From NCBI GenBank assembly GCA_002007465.1, contig LNAC01000032.1, positions 8,610,519 to 8,674,518 on the forward strand: a stretch of DNA of 64,000 nucleotides, given 5' to 3'. The notes beneath the pieces are model-generated. The model did not search any database and had not been told where the DNA came from. It saw nothing but the letters and a program-made list of their open reading frames with translations. The translations under genes were made by a program, and so were the position numbers. The DNA is from Ailurus styani. Taxonomy: Eukaryota; Chordata; Mammalia; Carnivora; Ailuridae. Below are positions 1 to 10,882 of the stretch, piece after piece (position 1 is the first letter of the stretch; each line of letters begins with the position of its first letter).

Positions 1-1478
1 ATTTATTTATTAATTTGACAAATATTTATGAAAGGATTACTGTAGGCTAAGTACATAGTAATCTGCAGTTTACCCAAATTAAGGCTGCCTCTCACCTCTG
101 GGTAAGACTACTTTGATTCTTTTGTACTGCAATTTGTCTAAAAATTATGTTACATTTAAGGGCAGATGTGGCCAAAGGGCTTATGGCCTTTTTGGTACAA
201 TTCTAAATGATACAAATATAATTGCTCTTGCCATATTCATGTCTGTGCCCTGCTTCAATATGGTGTGCTTTAATTGGAGGGCTAGCCTGACTCTCAGAAC
301 TGGTTTCCCTCCCTGGCAATGGGAGAGAAGATGGTGGGGTGGCTGCTTAGATCATCAAACATTTATGAGTCCACCTGAGCAGCTATTCCTGGGGAGTGTC
401 CTGACCCTTTTTTTCTTCTGTCATCTTGGCAAAAATGAACATGTTCTTGGTGAGCTTGGTTCACAATATTCTCACCTCATCTGGTTCTGGTTTCTCCCAA
501 TTCAAACAATCATAATTCCTTAACAAAATGGCTCTGGATACAGAGATTTTATGTGCAGTACATAGACTCTTCCCTTTTATAGTTTTTGCACTCTATCTTT
601 TAGAAGAAGCCCAGAAATCCAAAAATATTGCTGTACCTTGCTTGAGAACAATAGTCAGTAGTTCTTCAGTTCCTTCTCTTCCTGAGACACAGAAAAATTG
701 TTGCAAGCCATGCCAGGGCTTCCAGTCCCCATGCATGGTACTTTCCAAAGGGTCTTTCAATTACATATATTGTATGAAAAAATTAAAATCAGGGTCAGCT
801 AAATCTAGCCAATGTAGCAGATATGGCAGTGTGATCTTTGCCTTCAAGGAGTGTAGAGTCTGAGAAAAATAGGTTTTGAACAAGCGCACAGAAAGGAGGG
901 AAAAAAAGAATTCTGGCAGAGGGAATGGTGTTAGATCTTTAGGCTGAGAAGAATGTGGTGCTTCTAAGGAAATAAAAAGAGGATCCCTACAGCAGAAATG
1001 TGGAGTGACAAACAAATGGGGCCCATTTCCCACAGGCTTGCGAGTTACTTACAGTGTGTGGACTTTGCCCTACAGGCCAAAGCAGTCAGGAAAGAATGTT
1101 AAAACAGAGTGAGCTGCCATGTTTGTGTTTTTCAAGATAACTGCTCTAGCGGCAGTGTGGAAATATGTGGAGAGGGAGTAGAGATGTGAGGGAGCCAGTT
1201 GTCATAAGTTTCTGTGAATTGATCTTTTGTTTCTTTGAGATTTTTAAAAATTAATTCTTAAGACTTTCTTTAATTTCTCACCTCTGTTCTTCTAATAGAC
1301 CTTTCTAAAAGACTTTCCTTCTATTATTTTGTTTAATCTTATTTATCTTCCAAGGGCCCGTGGAAGAGCTGTTTCCTTAGAAAACCTGTATCTTACTATT
1401 CATTTATAATCTTGTCTATTTGCTATGCAGTATCACTGTAGCACTTTATTGGCATGGCTTTTTAGCCACTTACTGGTA
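1..1478. other. Unassigned AT-rich DNA, no gene recognised
   Basis: Nothing here matches a repeat or protein family I know. Two adjacent open frames (113-523 and 528-863, different frames, 136 and 111 codons) have no recognisable domain, and no splice signal clearly joins them. The end of the second frame resembles antisense L2, but too weakly to call. Confidence 0.5.
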
Positions 1479-1648
1479 TGGTTTGGTGTAGTGAAGAGTT
1501 ATTTGAAGTCAGACAGAATTGGGTTCTAATTTCTGTGATTTAGGGTATGTCACTTAAACTCACGGAACTTTGGCTATTCACATGTAACATGGGAGAAAAA
1601 GACCTCCTCCTTCCCACGATTATGATAATTAAGTGGCAGAAAGTACAT
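1479..1648 (+). mobile_element. MIR SINE fragment
   Basis: The order of motifs follows the tRNA-derived ancient mammalian MIR: GGTGTAGTGAAGAG, then GTCAGACAGAATTGGGTTC, then GTATGTCACTTAAACTC and a degraded GTAACATGGG block. It is heavily diverged, as expected of a pan-mammalian relic. Two carnivore SINEs landed at its 3' end. Confidence 0.7.
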
Positions 1649-1664
1649 AAAGAACTCAGCCCAG

Positions 1665-1871
1665 GGCGCCTGGGTGGCTCAGTGGGTTAAAGCCTCTGCT
1701 TTCGGCTCAGGTCATGATCTCAGGGTCCTGGGATTGAGGCCCGCATCGGGCTCCCTGCTCAGCGGGGAGCCTGCTTCCCCGTCTCTCTCTCTTTGCCTGC
1801 CTCTCTGCCTCCTTGTGATCTCTCTCCCTCTGTGAAATAAATAAATAAAATCTTTAAAAAAAAAAAAAAAG
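1665..1871 (+). mobile_element. Carnivore tRNA-Lys SINE (SINEC), young subfamily
   Basis: Complete element: GGCGCCTGGGTGGCTCAGTG head (pol III A box), GGGATTGAGGCC (B-box region), CT-rich middle, AATAAATAAAATCTTT and a pure A tail. A perfect 16-bp target duplication, AAAGAACTCAGCCCAG, flanks it at 1649-1664 and 1872-1887. The intact duplication and long A tail indicate a recent insertion. Confidence 0.95.
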
Positions 1872-1887
1872 AAAGAACTCAGCCCAG

Positions 1888-2000
1888 GGGCACCTGACTG
1901 GCTCAGTCAGTAGAGCATGCGACTCTTGATCATAGGATTGTAAATTCAAGCCCCATGTTGGCTATAGAGACTACTTAAAAATAAAATCTTAAAAAAAAAA
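1888..2000 (+). mobile_element. Older, shorter carnivore SINE
   Basis: The GGCACCTGACTGGCTCAGTC head, GTAGAGCATGCGACTCTTGATC and CAAGCCCCATGTTGGC blocks keep the tRNA-like body, followed directly by TACTTAAAAATAAAATCTT and an A tail. It lacks the long CT-rich middle of the younger copies, so it is a different and older subfamily. It starts immediately after the 3' target duplication of the preceding SINE. Confidence 0.9.
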
Positions 2001-3469
2001 AGCACAATTTTTGAAATAGAGTAGTTTTTAATTAATAAAGTCGTTTCTTCTTTCTTCTTCTTGCTTGCCTTTTAAAAATTAATCTGAAAAGATCTATAGT
2101 GGGTAGCCGTGTATCAGTTTTAGAGCTTTGCATACAATAGCAAATACATAATTGATGAACTAAATGGAAGTGATGTCATATACACACTCTGAATAAAGTA
2201 AGCTACTTCATCCAGTGGAACAATGGTATAACTTGGAGTTAGTAACATTCTCTTCCTTTATCCCATTGTATTAAGTATAGCTTTACCCACATAGACTGCT
2301 CTTAAAAGTTATTTTTAGTGAATCTGGAAGAGCACTGCACTTAAGAGCCTGGACTTTTATCTCTACTCTGATTTCCTATTCCTCAGACAGTGATTCACTG
2401 TTTTAGCAGCTGGTCTGATTGTCTTTCATTATATTTCATTTCCATTCTCTTTCAATTCCAAGCATTCATCCCTATTCTTTAGATTCTCTACGGTTTCAGA
2501 GAGGTTCTAGATGCACTGTGGAGATGAGCTTCAGGGCATTTGCACTTCTCTGTGCCACTCCAAATGTGTCTACTAGTTTCTGTTTTTGTACCCCTGAGTA
2601 ATTGAATTAGAATGTAGGACACATTTTTTGGTTCTGTGTGTTAAGTGGACTGAAGTAGCTTTCAAATGTGAGTTAAATGAGAGAAACATTAATTGAAATA
2701 TTTAAATAATATGTACAACATAAGTTAAAGGGTATAGAGCATTTCCCTGAAATAACATAAATAGCAATAAAAAAAACTCCTATGACCTTCTTTAATAATC
2801 AAGATAAATAAATCGCTGGTCTGTGAATTGGCTTAGAATACTGACATTTAAACATTGAAGAAATATTGGTGCTATTAAGCTTAAAACTGACAAAACTTCC
2901 CTTCATTTCCCAAAAGGATAGTTTGCCAACTGTTATGCCTTCCAGAAAAAATATCAGATCTTCTGAAAAAAGTTTTTATCATTTAACTGTGTATGTAATG
3001 AACAGGGGAAGAAAAGAGAAACTTCAAAAAAAATGTTATACCTGGATGCTGATGATGTTCAACTAAGTTATGCAGTTTGAAAAGATGAGCAGACACTTTC
3101 CTGATAACAGATAAGCAGTGAGATTATCTATTCTCTGATTTTTCGTCCTTAGAAAAAATATGAAACTGAAGATATTTTAGCAACACTTTATTTTTTCCTT
3201 GTACCAAATGTAAGACAAAAGTGATGAAAGGAAAAATTTTTCCCAGGATTTCAGCATTCCATGATTTCATAAATGATTTCTTAATTATTATGCTCAGAAA
3301 TTATTTTCACATTATGTTATACAAGTCAAGTTGCAATGGCTTAGTATAAGATACATATCCAAATTCCTTTTGGTTCTCAGCCTTAGATATTTTGACCAAG
3401 AATATTGGAGAATTAAGCAACTTTATTGGCAAACATATCTTATGGAAGACATGAAAAGAATTTAAAAAG
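2001..3469. other. Unassigned AT-rich DNA
   Basis: No repeat or exon was recognised in this stretch. Open frames at 2419-2601 and 2866-3066 are short and featureless. Confidence 0.5.
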
Positions 3470-4600
3470 GACTGTCTATAAGGAAATATTGCTAAAATGA
3501 ACTACACTAAAATTAAGATCTTCTATTAACCAAGAGACATCAATAAAAGAGTTAAAACAAAAACCACAGAATGGAAAAAATAAACAAACTAGTAGGAACT
3601 AAAAGAACAAATGTTTGCATAGAACTTTTGCCAAAGAGCTATCCAAATAGCTAATAAGTAGATAAAAAGATAATCAACTTCATTAGTCACCAGAAAAATT
3701 CAAATTAGGACCACAGTGTGATATAGCAATTCCTTTACCAGAATGGCTAAAATGAGTGGCAGAGCTGTAGGGCAACCATAAACTGATGGTAGAAGGCAAG
3801 ATGGGTACAACTCCTTTGGAAAACTTTTTGGCAATATTTATTAAAGTTTAATATACATATACCTATTTTGCTTTTTTGGATATAGCCTACAAAATTGAGC
3901 CCATATGTTAATATATGTTCAAAAGACATGTATTTGAATCCTCGCAGAAACATTATTCTTAATAGCCCTAATAGAGGCGAGCCAAATATCCATTAAGTGG
4001 ACAGTGGATGGGGCCCCTGGGTGGTGTAGTGAGTTAAGCATCTGACTCTTGGTTTAGGTTCGGGTCATGATTTCACGGTCATGAGATTCAGCCTGGCATT
4101 GGGCTCCATGCTAAGTGCAGAGTCTGCTTGAAATGATCTCTCCTTCTCCCTCTGCCCCTCATGCTGTGTGTGTGTACTCTCTCTCTCTCAAATAAATAAA
4201 CCTTTTAAAAAAAGAGTACAGTAGATAAACATTGGTGTACCATGGAATATTACACAACAATGATAATACATAAATTAAAACAACATGCTGTAATGTGGAT
4301 GAATCTCATAAACATAATTTTGAGTGAAAAAAGTAGGCTGCAAGAGGTACAGATTTATTATTTTATAAATAGGCAAAGCCAACCTTTGGTGTTAATACTC
4401 AGGATAGTAGTTACCTATGAAGAACTTGTGGCTTGGAGTGGTCAAGAGGAAGTGTTTTAGAGCACTATTAATGATCTGTTTCTTAATCTTAGTGAAGATC
4501 ATAATATATTGTGTTCAATTCATGTAAATTTGTGAAGCTGTCCACTTATGACCTGTGCATACTTTGTTTTCATTAAAAAGTTTACATAAAATAAAATTAA
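3470..4600 (+). mobile_element. L1M LINE 3' end (ORF2 tail and 3' UTR), interrupted by a SINE
   Basis: The sequence follows the end of L1 ORF2 in sense: a CCAAGAGACATC-like block, CATTAGTCACCAG, CAGAATGGCTAAAATGAG, the TGGAATATTACACAACAATG block near 4242 and GTGGATGAATCTCATAAAC. A typical L1M 3' UTR follows, including GATAGTAGTTACCTATGA and GAAGCTGTCCACTTATGACC. Numerous stops and indels make it dead. The SINE at 4010-4217 splits it. Confidence 0.8.
4010..4217 (+). mobile_element. Carnivore SINE, older copy inside an L1M
   Basis: Diverged GGGGCCCCTGGGTGGTGTAG head, GGTCATGATTTCACGG, TTGGGCTCCATGC and a CTCTCTCAAATAAATAAACC tail. It splits the L1M ORF2 sequence. Short imperfect flanks ACAGTGGAT (4001) and ACAGTAGAT (4218) are consistent with a decayed target duplication. 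Confidence 0.85.
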
Positions 4601-4672
4601 GGATAACCAATTTGTCAAGGCTTTAACAACTACTGGGAGAATTACCTACCGATGATATTGTACAAGGATCCA

Positions 4673-4920
4673 GGGGCACCTGGGTGACTTAGTTGGTTAG
4701 GCATCTGCCTTCAGCTCAGCTCATGATCTCAGGGTCCTGGATCAAGCCCCTCTCCCTCTCCCTCTGCTGCTCCCCCTGCTTGTGCTCTCTTGCCTATGCT
4801 CTCTCTCTCTCTCTCAAATCAATGAAGGAAACCTTTAAAAACAGCAACAACAGCAAAAACAAACAAAAAAAAACAAACCCCCCCCCAAAAAACAACCCCA
4901 AAACAAAACAAATAAAACAA
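4673..4920 (+). mobile_element. Carnivore SINE with internal deletion and long A-rich tail
   Basis: GGGGCACCTGGGTGACTTAG head and GATCTCAGGGTCCTGG are present. The usual GGGCTCCCTGCTCAGCGGGG block is missing, so the B-box region joins straight to the CTCCCTCTCCC run. The tail (about 4836-4920) is an expanded A-rich stretch with a C run. AAGGATCCA occurs on both sides. Confidence 0.9.
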
Positions 4921-5350
4921 AGGATCCATACCCAGAGTTTTGTTGGCATAACGCTTAGCACCACTGTGGGGACAGAGAGACAACACCAAGTCAAGTGAGT
5001 ATTAATTTTTTTTAAATAGATATTTAAAAAAACAAAAAACTTGTTGGATGAATCAAAACTAATAAAAAAACATTTCCATACAAATTCTATGCAGATTTTG
5101 AAGCTGTGCTAAGAAGTAACCAGAATTAAGAGATATTTGTGTGGGAAAAACATTATACCATCCAATTTAAGGTTTTAAGAACAATCTAAATATTTTGGGG
5201 TTTATGAATTTGAAAAATTTTTATTAACAAAGACTTTGGAGCAGCTAGCAACCTAAAATTAATTTGGCAAAATCTAAATATTCAGAAAAATATAGAAAGT
5301 TTTCATGGCAAAAGGGACTTTGTGGATGCTTTTTTCAATAAAAATATAAT
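4921..5350. other. Unassigned AT-rich DNA
   Basis: No repeat family or exon was recognised between the SINE and the following L1 3' end. Confidence 0.45.
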
Positions 5351-5354
5351 AATA

Positions 5355-6085
5355 GTGAAATGGGAATCCTCTTACACTGCTGGTGGGAATGCAGGCTGGT
5401 AAAGCCACTCTGGAAAACAGTGTGGAACTTTCTCAAAAAGCTAAAAATAGAGCTGCCCTAATGACCCAGCAATTGCACAACTAGATATTTACCCAAATGA
5501 TGCAAACATAGTGAGCTGAAGGGGTACCTGCACCTCAATGTTTATAGCAGCAATGTCCACTATAGCCAAAAGATGAAAAGAACGCAGATGTTCTTCGACA
5601 GATGAATGGGTTAAGCAGATGTGTATATAGATAGAGAATGGAATATTACTCAGTCATCAAAAAAAGAAATGAAATCTTACCCTTTGGAATGATATGGATA
5701 GAACTAGAGGGTATTATGCAGAGCAAAATAAATCACTAGAGAAAGACAATTATCATATGATTTCATTAAAATGTGGACATTAAGAAACAAAACAGAGGAT
5801 CATAGGAGAAGGGAAGGAAGAATAAAATCTAATGAAATCGGGGAGGGAGACAAACCATAAGGGACTTTTCACTATAGGAAACAAACTGAGGGTTGCTGGA
5901 GAGAGGGAAGGTGGGTAGAGCAATGGGGTAATTGGGTGATGAGCATTAAGGAGGGAACTTGATGAAATGAGAACTGCATGTTATATGCAACTGATTAATC
6001 ACTAAAATCTACTTCTAAAAGTATTATTACATTATATGTTAATTAATTAAATTTAAATAAAGAAAAATTTAAAAAATGAAAATAT
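5355..6085 (+). mobile_element. Carnivore-lineage L1, 5'-truncated 3' end
   Basis: ORF2 tail blocks appear in sense: CACTGCTGGTGGGAATGCAG, GCCACTCTGGAAAACAGTG, TGACCCAGCAATTGCAC, GAATGGAATATTACTCAG and GGATAGAACTAGAGGGTATT. The carnivore L1 3' UTR follows (GGGAGGGAGACAAACCATAAG, GATGAGCATTAAGGAGGG) and ends in an A-rich stretch. The copy is 5'-truncated and has frameshifts, so it is not mobile. Confidence 0.85.
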
Positions 6086-6300
6086 TATAGATATTTGAAT
6101 TTAAAATGATGTGTTTACTTTATATTGGTTAAATATACCATCTCTAGAGACTATGATATATACATCTTACTTTTATGCAATTATATATTTATTGTAATTT
6201 TTTACCCATGATATGATTTCTATCCTTTTCAAATTAATAAAATTCCTCCTTCTAAAATTTCCTCATTCCATATTATACTCTACATATCCAACATTATTTT

Positions 6301-6505
6301 GTTTTGCTTTTAAATATTTTATTTATTTATTTGAGATAGAACGAGAGAGAGAGAGCACAAGCGGGGGGAGAAGGGCAGAGGGAGAGGTAGAAGCAGACTC
6401 CCCACTGAGCAGGAAGCCCAATGCAGGGTTTGATCCCAGAACCCTGGGATCATGACCTGCGCAGAAGGCAGATACCTAACTGACTGAGCCACTCAGGTGC
6501 CCCTA
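6301..6505 (-). mobile_element. Carnivore SINE, antisense
   Basis: Read on the minus strand it runs from GGGGCACCTGAGTGGCTCAG through GGTCATGATCCCAGGG to an AAATAAATAAATAAAATATTT tail. Target duplication CAACATTATTTT flanks it at 6289-6300 and 6506-6517. Confidence 0.95.
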
Positions 6506-6517
6506 CAACATTATTTT

Positions 6518-7229
6518 AAATCGTTTGTTTCCACTTTACCTTCCACTAAAGATAATACCTTAAGTGTTGTTTCTGAGTAATTGGAAATTTTCTTCAAGGA
6601 ATTCTTCAAAGATATCAAAATCCAAGTCTTTTCTCCAGATCTGGAGCCTCAAAATAATAAATTGGAAAACCATTGGTATTTTTGCTCACCATTATAGCCC
6701 TAGAGCAGAGCACCAGAGCATGCTGTGGTCCCTTACTAAATAATGTTAAATGGAATTTTTCTACCTTCCTAAAGGTCTTCCTAACTCCTCTGGGCTCTTT
6801 TCTTCCAGGTAGCCTGCTTTACTTTACGTATCTTGATTAGTAGTGATGACCACTCCCCATCTACATCCTCAGTCTTCACCCTCCTTCTCACTATTATTCT
6901 GAAACCCATGGATTTATGATAGCTACTCCCTTCCTCTTACCCTAAAATTGTCAGAAAGCTTCAAGAAAGATTTGGAGAGCCACTACTAACCAATTGAGAA
7001 TCACTATCTAAAATTAATCTTCCACCTCTCTTGCATGAGACAAGACATCATATTAAAATAGAAAATGAGAATCTAGATCTATGGTACCAAATGCAATGTC
7101 CATCATCCAGGGTCTACTTGGATACCTCCAACAGTGAGGGATCTAAATACTTCATGATATCATTTATGCCATTGTTGGGTAGCACTCATTGCTGACTCTC
7201 TTCAACTTCCTGAGCCAATAGTAACTGTA
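6518..7229. other. Unassigned DNA
   Basis: No exon or repeat was recognised. The stretch is slightly more GC-balanced than its surroundings and borders the CR1/L3 relic, so part of it could be further diverged LINE sequence. Confidence 0.4.
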
Positions 7230-7570
7230 TTTTTAAATGAGATTCCTTCAAATATCTTAAGGGAATTATAGTCCTTCTCCAAAGCTACATCTTCTTTAGT
7301 TTCTTTAGTCATTCTTTTTATGACATGATTCCAAACAATCTCCTGGTCTGCTTCTTCTCTTCTAAACTAAATCTAGGTTAGTGTCTGTCTTAAAATAGCA
7401 TGCCCCAAATTAAATATAATACCCATATGTGGTCTCTCCTCTACAGAATACAGTGGTTGATTCTATCCCAAGATCTGGATTCTAAACTTTTTTTAGGGCA
7501 GCTCAAGTTGCCATTAGGCCCAAACTCTACTTCACTGTTAGCTGGCAGTGGTGACTCTGACCAGGGCAGC
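7230..7570 (-). mobile_element. Ancient CR1/L3-type LINE relic, part 1
   Basis: The plus strand follows the antisense 3' portion of CR1-clade LINEs: TTTAGTCATTCTTTTTATGA, a CCTGGTCTGCTTCTTC block, the TGGTCTCTCCTCTACAGA and ATACAGTGG pair, then AGATCTGGATTCTAA and a GGCAGCTCAAGTTGCCATTA block. These correspond to the C-terminal side of CR1 reverse transcriptase. It is strongly diverged and carries no open frame of the element. Assignment is from memory of the consensus. Confidence 0.65.
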
Positions 7571-8573
7571 CCTCTTTTTTCTGTTAGATTCCATCTTTTA
7601 AAGCAGTCCTTTGGTTTTGCTTCCAACAAGACAGCTTCTTTTTATTTCGTGGAAGAACTTTAAAAAACCTCTTCTTCCCCCACTCTTGTCTCTCTTCTTC
7701 CTCTACTCTTCTTCCTCTACTCTTCTTCCTCTACTCTTCTGTAACTCCTTTGCTTCCTGAGTTTCTTTTCCTACCTCAGGTTTTATCTGACTCTGTCTAA
7801 AGGTCAGCCTTAATTGTGTGTTAAGCATTAGCAACAATTCAAAAAGACACAATAAAACATCCGTCATTTTTACCCAAGGCCACTTTCTCAATCAGCATGG
7901 CATCATAGTCAGCACCCACATGTTGTTGTGCACCCACAAAATGGTGTGCTCACAAGATATTTCCCAATTATTTTACTCAATAGTTTGATCACTTTCCTAT
8001 GCTATATGTGATCTAGAGCTTTCCACTTGGGCCAATCTTTCAGAATCAAGTCACTATTTTGTGAGGGACACTGGAGTCAATACTGATAAGAAATTGTTTA
8101 AGTTATAGAATCATGGAATATTAGAAGAAAATATTGTCTAGCACAACACTCTAATCAGAGCAGAAATTCATCTTAACACATCCCTACCATATAGTCTTCT
8201 AGCTACTACTTGAAGAACAGTGCCAAGGAGCTCACTACATTTTAGGATAGCTTATTTAATTCTCAAACATTTCATTCTGTAGAAAGCTTCTTCAAAATAA
8301 GTCAAAACTACTTCCTTTCCTGTAGCTTTCTACTACACCTTTCTAGTTATGCCTTTTGGTTGCCAAATAAATAAACCTCTAAATAAAGCTCTAAAAATAC
8401 TTTGAAATTATTTATTAGATTTCACAATAACTTCATTTTTTGAAAAGGCTATTTGGTAGTATAGCATAAAGACATAATAATATTAGTTAATATTAAGCAC
8501 TTTGCTAATTACATTGTGTGTGGGGTTTTTTGGATATCGTAGAATACTTAGTATTTATTTAATTTTATTTCAT
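7571..8573. other. Unassigned DNA with a short minisatellite
   Basis: It contains the 14-bp minisatellite at 7694-7735. Otherwise nothing was recognised. It separates two pieces of a CR1/L3-like relic, so it is probably inserted or heavily diverged material. Confidence 0.4.
7694..7735. repeat. 14-bp minisatellite, three copies
   Basis: The unit CTTCTTCCTCTACT occurs three times in exact tandem (7694, 7708, 7722). It is pyrimidine-rich. Confidence 0.9.
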
Positions 8574-8761
8574 GTCTCTCCCTCTCATTTCCCTTCCTTC
8601 CCTTTCCCTTCCTTTTCCTTTATTTCCTTCGTTTCCCTTTTCTTTCCATCTTTCTTCCCATCTTCCTTCCTTCCTCCCTCCCTCCCTCTCTCCCTCCCTT
8701 CTCTCTCTCCCTCTCTCCCTCTCTTCCTTCCTTCCTTCCTTCCCTCCTTCCTTCTCTCTTT
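8574..8761. repeat. CT-rich (CCTT/CCCT)n microsatellite tract
   Basis: This stretch is almost purely pyrimidine, with runs of TTCC, TCCC and CTCT. The open frames over it on both strands are low-complexity translations and not genes. It abuts the antisense L1 fragment. Confidence 0.95.
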
Positions 8762-9250
8762 GTAGTAGCCATCTTAATGGGTGTGAGGTGATATCTCATT
8801 GTGGTGTTGATTTGCAATTTCCTAAGGACTAATAATGTTAAACATCTTTTCTTATGCCTATTGCCTATGCACATATCTTCTTTGGAGAAACATCTATTCA
8901 ATTCTTTGCCCACTTTTAAATTGGGCCATTTATTTTTTGTTGTTGAGTTGGAGGAGTTATTTTTATATTCGAGATATTAATCCTTTATCAAAGACATGCT
9001 TTGTAAATATTCTTTCCCATTATGGAAGTTGCATTTTTACTCTGTGACTGTGTCCTTTTGATGCACTGAAATTTTTAATGTTGATGTAGCTTAGTTTATC
9101 TATTTTTACTTGTGATTTGGTTGTCATGTCCAAGAAATTACTTCCTAATCCACTGTCAGGAAGCTTTTCCCTTATGTTTTCTCCTAATTTGATAGTTTTA
9201 CCTCTTACATTTAGGTCTTTGATCCATTTTGAATACATTTTTTGTGCACA
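8762..9250 (-). mobile_element. L1 ORF2 fragment, antisense
   Basis: The plus strand shows reverse-complement ORF2 landmarks: GGTGTGAGGTGATATCTCAT, CTCATTGTGGTGTTGATTTG, a TTGCCCACTTTTAAATTGGG block, ATTAATCCTTTATCAAAG, and TTAGGTCTTTGATCCATTTT at the right end. In element sense it runs right to left. The element's 3' end is missing and is replaced by the CT-rich tract at 8574-8761. Confidence 0.8.
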
Positions 9251-9254
9251 ATTG

Positions 9255-9450
9255 ACTTTTTAACATAAATGTAAGTTTCACATTTAGCTCCATTAAGTTT
9301 CATATCTTCATTTTGGCCATTTTTGTCTTTTTAAGATCTTTCAAAACCACAATTTTCAGTTATATATTAATTCTGCTTTTTTTTAATAGAATCTGCCTCT
9401 CATCTCAAATTTTTATCAGCATGCCCTCTATGTCCTCAAACTAATAATAT
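9255..9450 (-). mobile_element. Ancient CR1/L3-type LINE relic, part 2
   Basis: GTAAGTTTCACATTTAGC, CATTAAGTTTCATATCTTC, AAGATCTTTC and especially ATCAGCATGCCCTCTATGTC followed by CTCAAACTAATAATATTG match the antisense of the CR1 reverse transcriptase block just upstream of part 1 in the element. The L1 fragment and a CT-rich tract lie between the two pieces. Confidence 0.6.
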
Positions 9451-10538
9451 TGTTTATAAGCCCAAAATTAAAGTCCTCCTAAGTTAGCCATTGGTTAGCC
9501 ATTGGCCAATATTATTTAACTGTAGTTATTCAATGGCTCTTCATAAATTCGACATGGAAATTATGGATATTGAGAATACTTCCTTTATAAAGTTTTATTG
9601 AAATCCATCTTTACTATGCCTATAGTATGTCTTTAATTCATCAACCCTCAAATTACATTAATATGAATTAATGATAGTGATAATATGAACCATTTAATTT
9701 AGAATGTAACTTGTAGAAATGATTTTAATTAAATTCATTTTCCATTATTTTCCAATCCACAAAATACTAAAAAATAGTACAGAGTAAAAGTCCACTGATA
9801 ATTTCTCCAATAAAGATGTAAGAATAATTTCTAATTACATTGTATAAAACTTATAAATTAATTGTTTTTCATTTTGTATGTTGAAAAATAACCTCATAAT
9901 CTTATTTGCATTATTATTTGCTTTCAAATTCTATCTTTACACGTTGTACATAATACAAAGAAACACTTGATCATGCCTTCCAAAATTTCATAAATTCAGG
10001 GTTAGTGGATTATGAGGGAAGTGCTCAAAACTAATGGGAATTTAGTAGAAAAGTATCTTTAATCATTGTCTTGCTATCTGATATGTTCTTCCCATATATT
10101 TTGATATAACTCACAAAACAAACAAGAAATATATATATTTTATATGCATGTATAAATATATACATATTTTTTATTTACAACATGCTTATGTTAGTAATTT
10201 CATAACAGAGGAGCTGTGTGGTAGCATGTTGTAGTCATATATCAAAAGACAGTCCTAGGAAAACTTGAATTCACTTCTATCTGAGTTATGCACTGATGAT
10301 TCCTAAGGAGGACGTGACCTCCAGATTAAACAATCAAGGCCTCCTTATTTTTCTCAGATCTGCCAAGAAAAATCAATTGCTTCCTTCAAAAACAAATTAA
10401 ACAACAAACCTTTCCTAAGGAAGTTGCACACATTTGTTTATGAAAGTTGAGATTGTTTTGGTGTTCCAAAATACTCACTTTCCCAAGAAGGCATTGTTAG
10501 AAATGAGTCTAAAGAATAAAGTTTTGGTATTTTTAGAC
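9451..10538. other. Unassigned AT-rich DNA
   Basis: No repeat or exon was identified. GTTAGCCATTG is duplicated in tandem just outside, near 9483-9504. An AT run lies near 10125-10170. Confidence 0.5.
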
Positions 10539-10595
10539 AGAAATTTAATATATAACCAATAGTTGGTTGAGCTTTTGTAACTAGTGGTGAGAACT
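10539..10595. repeat. Left copy of a 57-bp direct repeat flanking an L1 tail
   Basis: It matches 10883-10939 over its full 57 bp with about seven or eight mismatches and no gaps. The L1 3' fragment sits exactly between the two copies. Confidence 0.85.
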
Positions 10596-10882
10596 GGTGG
10601 TTGCCAGAGGGGAGGTGGGAGGGGAGATGGGTGAAATAGGTGTAGGATAATAAGTACAAAATTCCACTTGTAAAATAATAAGTCAAGGGGTTGGAAAGTA
10701 CAGCATAGGGAATATTGTCAATAATATTGTAATAACTTTGTATAGTGATAGATAGTAATTATACTTTATTGTTATGAGCATTTTGGAAGGGATATAATGT
10801 TGAACCACTGTCTTATACAGCTGAAACTACTATAATATGTCAAGTTCACTTCAATTAAGAATAAAATTAAATAAATTAAAAT
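10596..10882 (+). mobile_element. L1M 3' UTR fragment (L1MA-like)
   Basis: It begins at GGTGGTTGCCAGAGGGGAGG and continues through GATGGGTGAAATAGGTG, AAAGTACAGCATAGGG and TGTATAGTGATAGATAG to TATGTCAAGTTCACTTCAAT and an A-rich end. This order is diagnostic of L1MA-type 3' UTRs. It is about 287 bp long and extremely 5'-truncated, with no ORF2 left. Confidence 0.85.

Noticed and set aside
113..863. Two adjacent frames of 136 and 111 codons
   Set aside because: They lie in different frames with no plausible intron between them, no known domain, and no Kozak or promoter context. Length alone is not enough in AT-rich DNA.
1665..1740. tRNA-like A and B box sequence
   Set aside because: It belongs to the tRNA-derived head of a SINE and lacks a cloverleaf-forming tRNA. 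The same applies to all the other SINE copies.
3747..4460. Frames of 68 and 72 codons
   Set aside because: They lie in the L1M ORF2 tail and its antisense, and the L1M is interrupted by a SINE.
8502..8913. 86-97-codon frames on both strands
   Set aside because: These are low-complexity translations of the CT-rich tract, and the ends run into an antisense L1.
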